This document shows positions 11,189 through 22,689 of a stretch of DNA of 64,000 bases, piece after piece. Positions within the stretch are counted from its first letter, which is position 1. Each line of letters starts with the position of its first letter. The translations under genes were made by a program, and so were the position numbers. The stretch lies in NCBI GenBank assembly GCA_029204225.1, contig CM055107.1, forward strand, positions 12,506,627-12,570,626, given 5' to 3'. Below the pieces are notes generated by a model. The model made no database searches. It saw only the letters and a program-made list of their open reading frames with translations, and was not told the DNA's origin. The DNA comes from Diphasiastrum complanatum. Its lineage: Eukaryota > Streptophyta > Lycopodiopsida > Lycopodiales > Lycopodiaceae.

Positions 11189-14100
11189 ATGCCCGGAAGG
11201 AGCATAGCCATGGCCATCAGCGAGAATTTTATGTCTACAAAGACGTTTCTGCGGGGCACAGATTTGAGTGCAGAGGCAGCAGACAATGGCGAAGTGATCG
11301 AAGAAACAAAGGGCTTAGACTCGCAGCTATGGCACGCCTGCGCAGGGGGGATGGTGCAGCTACCTGTGGTGGGATCAAAGGTGATATATTTCCCCCAAGG
11401 CCATGCAGAGCAAGCTGCCACTTCGCCCATCTTCCCCCCCTCCATGGCTTCCTCGGGCGCCATCCCCTGTCGCGTCCTGTCTGTCAGTTTCCTTGCAGAC
11501 ACAGAAACAGATGAGGTCTATGCACGGATTAGGCTGCATCCCGATCACAACTACCAAGATAGCGACGATCCGCCATCTCCCCAGGTGGCAGACAAACCGG
11601 CCTCCTTTGCAAAGACCCTCACACAAAGCGATGCCAACAATGGAGGCGGCTTTTCTGTCCCTCGCTACTGCGCAGAGACAATCTTCCCCAGACTTGACTA
11701 CTCTGTTGATCCTCCTGTGCAGACGGTGCTGGCCAAGGATGTGCATGGGGAGGTATGGAAGTTCCGTCACATTTACAGGGGCACACCTCGGCGACACCTC
11801 CTCACAACTGGGTGGAGCACTTTTGTGAATCAGAAGAAGCTGGTGGCAGGGGATGCCATTGTGTTTCTGCGCAGCGCTAGGGGGGAGCTTTGTGTGGGGG
11901 TGAGAAGATCAATGCGCAGCAGCAATGGAGGGGGAGGCGGGGATTCCCTCTGCTGGCAGTCTTCCAAGCCGCTGCAGCGTTCATCCAGGTGGGAGTTGAA
12001 GCCAGGAAACAGCGATGGCACATACCCTGATGTGTTTTCTGCAGACGGTGGTAGCAGGGGTGGAACTGCCTCAAGCTTTGTCCGCAACAGAGCTCGTGTG
12101 ATTGCCAAGTCGGTGGTGGAGGCAGCGACGCTGGCCGCAGCTGGGCAGCCATTTGAGGTGGTGTATTACCCTCGAGCTAGCACAGCAGAGTTCACTGTGA
12201 GAGCTCAGGCTGTGAGAGGAGCGCTGGAACAGGCATGGTATCCTGGCATGAGATTCAAGATGGCTTTTGAGACAGAGGATTCCTCACGCATCAGCTGGTT
12301 CATGGGCAACATCTCTGCTGTGCAGCCTGCTGATCCTCTCCTTTTTCCTGAATCTCCATGGCGCATTTTACAGGTATGCAATCCTCCCCTCCTGCAAGAT
12401 GTGATTGTCTTTTAAAAAGTGAAAGCTTGCCTTAAGGATTGCAAATACAGTTCTTGGGGTTATTCAGGAAAGGTAGTAGATTGATGGGGTGAAGGCCATT
12501 GTTTTATGGGCTGATCAAGATTATCAAATATTGATCCGAGATTCTCTACTGCATAATCAGCTTCCAGTTTGAGATCCTCTGTCTGCTTGATGGGCATTCC
12601 AAAGCTTTTGACACATTATAGATGATGAATCTTCAGTCTGCCAGATAATTTAGTTCTTTTCCATGACGCAGCTGTTGGGATTCTAGCACATTCTATATTC
12701 AAGCTCTAGTAATCTCTTCTCTGAACTATATGGATAGGCATTCTTAGGATTGGGAAGCCATCAGAGGGAAGCACATATAATGTACAACGGGCAGATACGG
12801 GATTGTTAGTTGAAAGTTACTCTCTTGGTCAGTTTTTGAAGTTTGATGACTGACCGTATATATACATATGCTCATAAAACCCTTGATTCTCTTCTCACTT
12901 TGTGGAGGCAGGGTATAGAATATTGTTAAGGCCTTTTGTTCCCCCTGAAAGATGCACTAGTGTCTCACCAAATAGCTATCATGCCAGAATCACCTAATTA
13001 CACAGACATGGAAATTGAGTATACAATTTTCGGGTTACAGATTGACGTGTGCCTCTCTGCATTGACCTCATAAGCCAATTGAGCATTTTCCCTTCAAAGA
13101 CTAACCTGTGCCTTAGTTGTCTACCTAGCATCAAAGCCTTTTCAACATTTTCTTAGAGTTCGATTTGTTGTTTTTCTTGCGAAGATTTTATTTTCAATTG
13201 AGAGGGATTTTGAAGTTGTGGTCACTTTGTTCAGGCCTAAGTCGACCTTATATATGCTGACTAATTCTGCAGGTCACTTGGGATGAGCCAGATCTGCTGC
13301 AAGGTGTGAGTAGAGTAAGCCCTTGGCAGGTGGAGCTTGTGTCAACGTTGCCTATGCAGCTACCACCGTTTTCACTTCCCAAGAAGAAGTTTCGCATTTC
13401 ACAACCCCAGGAGCTTCAAATAGCTGAGAGTCAAGGCTATTCAGGATTGCCAATGACTGCACTTGCCAACAACTTGGTGGGGCAAATGAATCCTTGGTAT
13501 AGTCTTTCAGATGATATTCCTGCAGGCATGCAGGGAGCCAGGCAAGAAAGAATCTATGGGCTCGCTCCTCCCGACTATTACCCACATAAGGTTCCAGGAG
13601 GCATTCAAGACATGTATCCCCAGGAAGGTACTAAATTATTGGGCCCTGGATCAACGGACCTGAATTTTAGCACCATCTCTAATTACGACCATTTCACGAT
13701 TCAGTGCAATCTTGCAAAGGGAACAACTTTTGCAAATGCATCTCAGAATGAATCTGCATCTGGTACAATCCCAAGCCAATCCGGTAGCTCCAACAATCGC
13801 AGTGCACCTTTTTTGTTGTTTGGCAAAGCCATTGACCCAGTAATTCCATCCACACAACAACAAAACTCTGGAGGCAGCTCTTCAGAGGGTACTTCACATC
13901 AACTGCTCAAAGACAATTCGCCACCACCAAAAGTGATTAATGCAACCTCTCAGTCGAGTGAAATTCAGGGTGACAAATTGGAGATGGTCCAGAGATACGA
14001 GTCAAGGGTTACAGATGGGGTTAAGACTACTTATGTGACACCTCAGTGCCACCCAGGAAGTTATTCTGATTCTAGTTGCATTGATGAGATTGGTGGCTTG

Positions 14101-14599
14101 AAATGGTTTAAAGAGCAGGCCAGTATGTTAACCTCAGAAAAGAAGGATGTGCTGGTTAGGGCTAATGGAGACAGCCTCATCCATTGCAAGATATTCATGG
14201 AGAGCGAGGAGGTGGGTCGAACAATTGATCTATCCCTCTTTAGTTCATATGAAGAGCTTTATGAGAAACTTTCGGATATGTTTAGCACAGAGAAATCAAA
14301 ACTATCAGGTCGCATAGTCTACAAAGACTTGGAGGGGTCAACAATCCATGTTGGAGGTGAACCTTACAGGTTGGTGTTTTAAATTGTAATTTGTAGCAAC
14401 CCTGGTGCTAAGAATGCCATCCTTGTTGAAGAACTTTTTACTGATTCTCATCCATGTTGTGAATCTAGTGATGTAATAAAAGGATATCTCTGATGTTGGT
14501 TTGCATGCTGTTTATCGAAGCCAAGCTGACATGATACTATGTGTCTCATGTTGCAGAAATTTTATGAGGTCTGTCAAAAGGCTGACAATCCTTGCATGA
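11189..14599 (+). CDS. ARF16-like: Auxin response factor, ARF10/16/17 (class C) type
   Basis: A nuclear transcription factor that binds auxin response elements. This clade is repressor-type and controlled by miR160. Three coding exons: 11,189-12,373, 13,273-14,369 and 14,557-14,599. Introns are GT-AG (12,374-13,272 and 14,370-14,556). Exon 1 encodes GLDSQLWHACAGG (from residue 42), the B3 domain (about 138-241, with PASFAKTLTQSDANNGGGFS and RGTPRRHLLTTGWS) and the auxin-response domain (about 322-396, FETEDSSRISWFMG). Exon 2 opens with VTWDEPDLLQ and holds the Ser/Gln/Asn-rich middle region, an LLFG motif near 575 and most of the C-terminal PB1 domain (from about 697, HCKIFMESEEVGRTIDLS). Exon 3 adds NFMRSVKRLTILA then TGA. 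Total 774 residues from ATG 11,189. ATG 11,210 has a better context (GCCATGG) and gives 767; ATG 11,231 is also in frame. The acidic PB1 loop reads GGEPY where GDEPF or GDEPW is usual. Confidence 0.93.
12374..13272 (+). other. ARF intron 1 (899 bp)
   Basis: Donor CAG|GTATGC after codons for ILQ, acceptor TTCTGCAG|GTCACT before VTWDEPD. It lies at the junction of the auxin-response domain and the middle region, where ARF10/16 genes of other plants also have an intron. No ORF or nested element seen inside. Confidence 0.9.
13524..13544 (+). promoter_or_regulatory. miR160 target site in ARF exon 2
   Basis: A 21-base site whose 3' part reads CAGGGAGCCAGGCA, the invariant core of miR160 targets. 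Compared with the perfect complement of miR160 there is one mismatch at the site's first base and one G:U pair at position 7. It encodes AGMQGARQ, the peptide found at the miR160 site of ARF10, ARF16 and ARF17. Cleavage would be expected opposite miRNA positions 10-11. Confidence 0.93.
14370..14556 (+). other. ARF intron 2 (187 bp) with an internal AATAAA
   Basis: Donor ACAG|GTTGGT, acceptor TTGCAG|AAATTT. The intron splits the PB1 domain just before the final helix. If it is retained, the frame stops after three codons (TAA 14,380-14,382), and an AATAAA follows at 14,475-14,480, so a transcript could end here. The spliced product gains 14 more residues. Confidence 0.85.
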
Positions 14600-17500
14600 G
14601 GTAGCCAGCCACGGTAGTGAAGATGGATGGTCCTTTGAATAGGATTTTCTGAAGTAGAATGGGACTCACATTAATTGTGAGACTCTATTTGAGTTGTGAG
14701 TTTGTTTTTCTGGATTTTCTGTCCAGCACGTTGACGATATTGGAAGTTTCTTTCTTTCTTGGCCAGTGGAGGTAAGCTATAGAGAAAGAAAGCTTTTGAT
14801 GATGTATAGAACTGGCAAAGAGCATTTTAATGGAACACTACAAAGCTACAAGTTCTTGCATGAATTAACATCCAGTTCAAAGATTGATCAATTTTCAATT
14901 GACAGCTTGTGAAGAAACCTCCAATGGTTCTACTTTTTATGAGGTTTTTCCTGACGAAGATAGGTTTTAGCCGCTCTAAAATGATACATACCATGCTGTG
15001 TCCAGAGTTCTCAATACTTGATTTGAAGTCATATTTTGGATATATCCTTCTCTGAGAGTGATTATATATTGGACAGGGCCACTGGTAACTTCAGCATTGA
15101 CAATGCTTTGATGCCTGTGCAAAACTCTGCTGTCTTAAGAATCAAATCTAAGTTTTACTGAAATTGCAAATTTTATAAAAGTTAGTGCTTTTTATCAATA
15201 GAAGTTTGTGATGTATCGTATTTTGGATGTCATGGATGTGTTGTGCCAGTTGTGGTTGCCAAATTCACATCTAGGGATATGCTTTCAAGGGACCTTAAGG
15301 ATTGGAAAGACAATGCAGTTTTCTCACTCACAGTTTCTTTCAACACTGAAATCTTTTATAGTATAGGTTTGCTTGCAAATTCACTATGAAACTTGCACTT
15401 TTACTATGAGACTCTTGCTAAATATGCTCAAGTTTTGAATGGAAATCATGTTTAGGTTTTTTTCTGTGTAAGTAGGTATTCTGGTATTCACAATGCACAT
15501 TGGCATATTGGATCGTATAGAGAACAATCTTATCACCTTTTAAGTAGGCTTTCTGGGTAATCTTCTGTTCAGCATTGTAATTTTCCAAATCAGTAAGTAC
15601 CATCCTGAAAATTGCATCTATAAATTTGATTGTATTGACTTTTTCGGTTGCATGTATATCTCTTCTAAGCTTTACCTTATGACATCACTGACTTCTCAAT
15701 ATAAGTCTGTGAAATTGGATGTTTTAGTTTCACAAATAGATATATGCTTATGCCATTGTGGGGATGTTGAACAACCTTCTCTTTTTTTGCTTCAAGAGAT
15801 GATAGAAATCTTGACTCTAACATATGATTGTGTCAAATATGTATGCAAGAGAGAATGAGCATCATTTTGTTGTTCTAAAGGTCCTGCTTTGCCCTTTTTA
15901 AGGGGTGTGTTGTGCATTGGCAACATTATGTTTGTATTGTACATCAAGATTTAGTCCTAGCAAGTGTTCCAAATTTCCCGTTTGACCTCATGCAGGCCAG
16001 AATTCAAATGTGGACCCAACAATTTTGGTCGTAGATATTATCATTTTTCTCAACACTAAAGGTTTGATAATAAGCATGATACAAATTAGGAAAACTTGAA
16101 GTGGGTGATTTTGTGGTTCACCATGAATGCCTAACTTTTGAAACATAAGCCTTTTGAACCTCAAGCTAGGTCCCTGAGCTCTCGTTGTTGAAGGGTGCAT
16201 ACATTTGCATTTGATCACTTTCTCAAAGAGAGAAATTATGCCTAGTGGTAGTGGAGTTGCATTAGGTTGGTTGATCCATCTATGAAGGCACATGCTCCAA
16301 TATCAACCACTCGATAAGGTGTACCTCAATGTTTGATGCTCTGGTATTCTTGGCAAAGCCTAACATGTGGATGTGTACAACATACATATTGTACCTAATG
16401 AAATCTAGTGATATAGACTACTATAAGAAAAAATAGAGGATGTACATGATGTTCTAATGTGAATTATGAATCTCTACATCATATTACAACTAGAATCATG
16501 ATAATCATCACTATGTGGTCAAACATAAATATCTTCTAGCTTATGTATACAAGTCAATGGTCAAAGTAGCATTTTGAGAGGAAAAAAATCATTGTTATTT
16601 AGATAATGTAGAGAGTCCATGCATGCCAATAAACATCTAAATATAAAAACCATCTCCAAGATAGACTCTTATTGTCCAAGAATATATCATGGCCCATACT
16701 AATTTTGCAGCCTTTGAAAGCTCAAACAACTAGTTGGCACAATATTGGCTATATATGTATATCAAATGATCACACGTGCATTGATTCTTATTGCTAAGTT
16801 GGGTTTTTCATGATTTTTTCAATTTTAATGTTGAGGGTGACTTATTTAAAATCACATATAGTTGTTAAGCAAGTTGCCTATTGACAATGTTGACATAATT
16901 TACATTGGTAATGTCAATTACAATAGTTGCCAGTGATAATTCAACTCATAGGCACATAATTACAAAAAAAAAAGCATTAAAAAGTTGAGCACAAGGCCCT
17001 CAAAGCCCATTAGTTTCAATCGAAAGCCAAGATTTCCAAGTGCAGCTGATAGGCACACTGCTCCATACCTCACAGGGAGAAGAGGAGAGTGCTACCTACA
17101 AAGCCACATATGGGGACTAGGGTGTTTCTTGTCTAAAACAAATTTCAACTTGAACCCACACACTCAAACTCACTCACCCTTGTCATTTTCATTCTTCCTA
17201 CTAATTCTCAACACATATGTCTTGCTCTCTCTATTCATTTTTATAGTCTTTCTAAGTTATCCTATTTGGTATTTGCATGACACCTAATAATAACAAGTTG
17301 TTATTGTGGTAAAAATTAGGTAGGGATATAAGTGAGGTTGATACCATTACTAGAACCTAAAACCCCACAAACAAATATCTCCATTCCTTCCCATGTAGTT
17401 TGATTTCAAAGGAAAAAAAAATAGAGCACAAAGGAGGGAGATTATAGATGAGCCCCATAAGGCTTGATACTAGGGTCATGATCCCCTTGTCCCTACTCAT

Positions 17501-18369
17501 GGCAACAACTCATTGACATATTAGTAGCCAATTTTCGATTGGCCTTGCTATGCATCAAAATGGCAAGTATGATTGTGAATGGTTGACTTCTATTTCAATA
17601 GCTTCAAAATTCTTGATATGATTCAATGGTCACTAAGTCTACTATGAAGTGATCCAACAAAATTCAAGACTATCAGAGTGATTGAAGCCCCTACTCCCCA
17701 TCTAGTATAAAACATTTCTACATAGTATGCATTATATACTTCACTACCTACCTTCCTATCATGTGAGATTGATCATATTCTAAATAATAGGGTTATAGGA
17801 AGCTTTGCATAATTGCAAAAAATCTGACATTATAACAAGAGGGTACATTAGACATTCATCACATGCACCATCAATTCCAATGATTTAAATGTTCAAGAAG
17901 ATTTATTAATTTCTATTCTTTGTAGACTTTTCTAAGCTTTTTGTAGTTTCTTAGTTCTTTAATCTTTCCTTTGAACCCTACTTTGCATGAAGGTCTATCT
18001 AATGTACTAGCTTCCTTATGATGTAGTAGTGTTCAAGTCTAACTCACTTGTTGTGGGAATGTACATTATAAGAAGTGCAACTATAGTATAGATTCATTGC
18101 TCCTTTTTTGAATTAGGGTGAGGGCACAATAGTGGCATTAGAGCCTTAATGAGACATCTCCATAATAGACTATGCATCATAATTTAGTAGAATTGTTATT
18201 ATCAAGATAGTCTTACTTGTTCTCTTGATAAAGAAACAGATGATTGAGATGGAATCCTTTCTTTTTGCTCTTTTCATATTCATGATTCACTTCAGAATCA
18301 ATATAGGTCAGGATCAAAATAGTTACTAGAAATAACTTTTTTTGAGGAGTGCCTACCTAACATGGAATT
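14600..18369. other. Region downstream of ARF; no gene recognised
   Basis: The first few hundred bases are presumably the ARF 3' untranslated region. The rest is AT-rich with scattered ORFs under 105 codons and no family signature on either strand. A candidate at 16,985-17,287 (+) ends in a hydrophobic stretch but has no context supporting it. Confidence 0.5.
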
Positions 18370-18880
18370 CATAATAATTGAATCACATAAGAGATCAAAT
18401 AGTCTTTGCAAAGAATGAAAGGGTGAAAAATTCTATTTGAAGTCCAATTAGCAACGTTTTCAATGTCAAAAGCACTTAACAAAATCAAGGACTTGATTCT
18501 GACAAGTTTACAATTTTTATGTTCAGCCACTCCATTCAACTGTGGAGTATTAATAGTTGGTGGTATACTATCTGGGCATTGCAATAGTCTTTCAATTCAG
18601 TCGAAATGATTTTTATATTCAACCACTCCATTCGATTGTGGAGAATAGTTGGTGGTATATTATCTAAAAATGCCATGGGCTTTGCAAAATTCAGTCAAAA
18701 TAAATTCACCTTCACCATCAATCCGATTTGCCTTGATTTTCTTGGAAGTCTAATTCTCAACTTCCTGTTTGAATTGATTAAAATACTCGACGGCTTCTGA
18801 TTTATTTTTCAAAAATAAACTACTATCTTGAATAATCATCGATGAAGATCAGAAAGTATTTTGCTCCCCCTTCCCACACT
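18370..18880 (-). pseudogene. Ty1-copia integrase fragment with a 96-bp internal duplication
   Basis: On the - strand broken frames show copia integrase phrases: NKSEAVEYFNQFK, a degraded 'GEGEF' block, and TPQLNGVAEHKN, the counterpart of the usual TPQQNGVAERKN. The 'NGV.E.KN' block occurs twice, because about 96 bp are tandemly duplicated (copies begin near 18,514 and 18,610). There is no gag, protease or RT with it. It is a severed scrap, same orientation as the copia-1 element that begins at 19.0 kb. Confidence 0.7.
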
Positions 18881-19949
18881 TTCCAAAAATGTTTATTCAA
18901 ATGCTTTTAGACTAATATAAGTTTGAAAATTTAAACTCTAAGTATAATATGAAAATTGGCCTCAATTGCCAAATATACAAATATGACCAAAATAGCAAAA
19001 ACTAGTTGAAATTTCTCACACTCCCTCTTCAACTAGTTTAAGCATAGACTTTGAAAACACTTCAAGTGAAGTCCTATGCTTCATGAACAAGTCCCTTTCC
19101 AATGCTTTAAAGTAGCATCCATAATTGATATAGAGAATAGTGTCCACTTTGGATGCTTCACTATCTCTTACATCAGTTTTACACATCAAGATGTAAATAG
19201 ACCATGAAGAACCAAATAGAATGTAAATGAGATGATTCCTCCATGCTATAAACTTTGAACTCTCTGGAAAATTACAGCAACCAAACAATAAATGTGAGTG
19301 ATAACCATTTGCTTGCTTGTATCATCCCTCTTTGTCCTTTCTTGATATGTCTCCACCATAAAACTCCATGAATGAGCCTCCATCTCCATCTTGCCACAAG
19401 ATGCCATCATCACTTGATGAATTGGCCATGAATGAGTGACATAATGAACCTCCAATAGCTTTATTTCCACCAACAAAACTAGCAAATGCTAGTACAACTC
19501 CAACATCAAAATAATGCTCACAATATAGCTAGTTTTACCATATCTTGACAATTTGCACACATCCACGTGAAATTGCTCAAACATGAGATATAACAAGTAA
19601 AGTGGATTTGAAAAAAACTTTCTCGCTGCTCCTTTGACTTTACTTGACTCTTCAATAACCATAAAAATACATCCATAACATCTTTGCCAATTGACTCTTC
19701 TTTGATGCTCTTGACTGCCATCTTTCCTTTCATGTTGTTGAAGCCCTTTGAGATCAACCTCTTGACCATCAAATTTATTGAACAAAACTTGTTTTCCAGA
19801 TCCATTACTTGATTTTCTAGCATGATATCCAATATCTACTTGCATAGCACAATCTACACAAGAAAATTCACCAAAGCATGTGAGAAAAGCAAAGTGAGTC
19901 ACTTCCACTTGCTTACCTTTCTCATCATATGTGAGCTTTGAAGGCATTT

Positions 19950-20567
19950 GTCTTTAGGCTTGATGTTCGCCTTGGCTTTTGACTTGATGAAGGTCCATCA
20001 CAATCACCATCTAAGTAGGATCCTTTACATCAAGATCAAGAATGTTAGATCCATCCACATCACCATCAATAATGCTTGAAGATACTTTTGGAATGTTCCC
20101 CTCATCAAAATTGACATCTCTACCAATAATCACCTTATTAGTAGAAGGAATGTAAACCTTGTAGGCTTTACTCACCTCACTATATCCAACAAATATACCT
20201 TTCCTTGAAGATGGATCCTCCTTGATCCTATCATCAAGAGTTATATTGACATAGATGCAACCAAAAGTTCTAAGAAAGTTGACACTCGGCCTCCTCTTGA
20301 ATAACATCTCAAAAGGTGTCCTTACATCCAAAATAGCCCCCGACCACCTATTGCACAAGAAATTAGCATCTCAACAAAGCTTGATCCCAAAATGGCTTAT
20401 TAAGGTTAGCACTTAACCTCATGGCTTGGGCACTTTCACATAAAGTCCTATTCTTCCTCTCGGCCACTCCATTCTATTGTGGGGTCCTTGGTGTTTTATA
20501 CTCCCTCTTGATTCTATGATCATCACAAAAAGCCTTAAACTTGGTAGATATGTACTCTCCACCATTG
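19950..20567 (-). pseudogene. copia-1 integrase core, C-terminal half
   Basis: Frames spell NGGEYIST, a TPQ-stop-NGVAERKNRTLCE block, then TPFEMLFKRRPSVNFLRTFG and SSRKGIFVGYSEVSKAYKVY, ending in IIGRDVNFDEG. These belong to the second half of a copia integrase and its trailing linker. The frame breaks near 20,355 and there is a stop in the 'TPQ.NG' block. The N-terminal half lies on the other side of the inserted element. Confidence 0.85.
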
Positions 20568-20946
20568 CATTAGAGGAGTTTTGAGCTCCAAAAAGACCCT
20601 TTAAGAATTCGTGCAAGATGTAGTTTATGTTATTAAAATATTATAGCACTAATACTTTTGACTTGCCATAACTTTTTAATCATGGCTTAGAAATATGTCA
20701 TGTAACATATCATTGGAAAGCCCTTGTCAAGCGCTTTCCAATGCACTAAACTCCGCTAAATTCGGACTTCCCACTAAAACGTTATGCTATTATTAGTGTG
20801 GAATCAAAATGTGGACTCAAAAAGTTACATTACGTAGATTTCAAATTTGAGTGTTTTGATTGGTCCATGTCTAAGGAAAAATTGAGAAAAAAATATAAAA
20901 AGAATCTTTACAAAGGGACTTTTTTGGATTTAGAACTCCTCTAATG
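20568..20946. mobile_element. 379-bp non-autonomous inverted-repeat element (MITE-like), copy A
   Basis: Interrupts the copia-1 integrase. The two ends are inverted repeats of about 32 bp: CATTAGAGGAGTT...CCAAAAAGACCC on the left and the complement of CATTAGAGGAGTT...CCAAAAAAGTCCC on the right. Inside is a hairpin with CATTGGAAAGC / GCTTTCCAATG arms (about 20,713-20,745). No ORF. The flanks (CCATTG / TCACTCC) reconnect the integrase codons for S-D-N-G-G-E with no obvious target duplication. A related copy lies inverted at 37,499-38,162. Confidence 0.8.
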
Positions 20947-21107
20947 TCACTCCTTAAGCACTTGATCCTTGTCAAAAATTGGTTCTCCCTTGCATTCTTG
21001 AACTTAACAAAGACATCATACACTTCATCTTTGCTCTTTAGTAGATAGATCCAACAAAATCTACTAAATCATCAATGAAAGTTACGTACATCTTAGCTTC
21101 ACTATTG

Positions 21108-21404
21108 CTAGTTGTAGTAATTCCATGAATATCCGAATGTACAACTTGAAAGGCTTTGTAGCTCTAGATGTAGATCTAGCATAAGGTACTCTATGTGACT
21201 TTGAAAAGCACAAGATTCACAAACATGATTGATGCTACTTAAGGATTTTGGAAGAACAATCACAACTTGCTTCTTAGCCATTACCTCCAATGACTTGAGA
21301 TTGAGGTGCCCCATCCTTTTATGCCAAACCTCTTGAATAGGTATTTCCTCACTTGCCACAAATCCAACTTGGTTAGCGATAACACAAGCATCTAGTTTGA
21401 ACAA
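21108..21404 (-). pseudogene. copia-1 GAG-pre-integrase region
   Basis: FKLDACVIANQ and VWHKRMGHLNLKSLEVMAKK, followed by CESCAFQSH (usual C..C..GK.H), give the HHCC-type domain that precedes the copia integrase core. The reading frame shifts near 21,180, and the core continues below the inserted element at 20,568-20,946. Confidence 0.82.
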
Positions 21405-21760
21405 CTTCCCTTGCTTTTACCTTTTGCAATCAAGATATGCTTTCTTTTGATCATGCAAGCATCTCCATCAAATTCAACTTTGAAACCTTTAGTTAGCAAT
21501 TGACTCACAATAAGTAAATTCTTGGTAATGGAAGGTATGAACAAAACATCCTTCAAATGAACATTCCTATTTGTAGATAGAGAAATAGGAATTGTGTCAA
21601 TCCCTTTTATTGCACACTCACCATCATTGGCCGTGTAGATCACCTTCTTGTCATCTTCATATGCCAACAAAGAAGTGAAGTACTCTTTGTGAAAAGTCAT
21701 GTGTGAACTTGCTCCACTATCAATCCACCACGGATCTAGATCTCCATCATTAGCAAGCAT
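21392..21760 (-). pseudogene. copia-1 aspartic protease region
   Basis: Contains WWIDSGASSHMTFHKEYF with the catalytic D-S-G triad, then YTANDGECAIKGIDTIPI, VLFIPSITKNLLIVSQL and a closing KGFKVEFDGDACMI. These are the standard segments of a copia retropepsin followed by its linker. The domain itself is open. It lies between the gag knuckle and the GAG-pre-integrase piece. Confidence 0.88.
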
Positions 21761-21854
21761 GAAGACATCACAAAAGCATCATCATTTGAATTTTGAACAT
21801 CCAAACCATCTTCATCATGAGTAAAATTACCTTGCTTGTCTCCTTGATCTCTCT

Positions 21855-22638
21855 TCTTCTTGTAGCACTCACTTGCAAAGTGTCATTTGATGCCACAATA
21901 GAAGCACTTGAACTTTGATCTATCTTTTTTCTTACCATTTGAAGAAGCCTCCCTTTGATCTTGCCCTTTAGACCACTTACTTTTGCTTTTGCCCTTGAAT
22001 TTTCCCTTGATGAACATAGCCTTCTCTCCAACTTGAGATGTTGATGAAGATCCACCTCTTGCTTGAAGCCTATATTCTTCATTGATCAAGATCTCTTGAA
22101 GATCAATCAAAATTGGCAAAGTTCTTTGAATGGCAAGACTTTGTACAATCTTAGCGTGAGCATCCAACAGACCATTAAGAATAACTTGAACAAGCTCTCC
22201 TTCCTTAATGCCCTCATCAATGCAAGCTAACTCATCGTTCAAAACCTTCACTCTCAAAACAAAAATATTTGGACTCGGTTCATTCTTTTGCAAATTTTGA
22301 AATATTTTCCTTCTTAGAGACAACACTGTATAAGTAGACTTGGATTAATAAAGCTTCTTTAATGAATCCCAAGCATCCTTTGATGAAGTACTCCTACCAA
22401 CTTCCTTGAGAAGTTCATTAGTAACATTCATCTTGATCATGTGTAGAGCTTTTTTGGCCCTCTTGTCATAACTCATTTGTTCTTGTTGTGTTGCTGGCCT
22501 CTCCTCCAAACCTACAACAATATCCAAAACATCATTCATCTCAAGAAGTGATTCCATCCTCACTTTCCACAATGAATAGTTACTTGAGGTAAGCCTATCA
22601 TTGCCTTCCAACATGTATCCACTTGATGTAGCCATGTT
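21855..22638 (-). pseudogene. copia-1 gag with zinc knuckle
   Basis: Capsid-like polyprotein of a copia element. The start MATSSGYMLEGNDRLTSSNY is followed by WKVRMESLL, then KMNVTNELLKEVG, RRKIFQNLQK and ELVQVILNGLLDAHAKIVQS, the usual UBN2/gag order. A Lys-rich stretch leads to the zinc knuckle CFYCGIK-stop-HFASEC (CX2CX4HX4C). The residue between K and H is a TGA where Trp or Gly is usual, so the knuckle is broken by one stop. A frame break also occurs near 22,335. Confidence 0.85.
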
Positions 22639-22689
22639 GCAATGACCCGATCCTTCTGTTTCAGCCTGTTCCAATGCACAAAGCAATCT

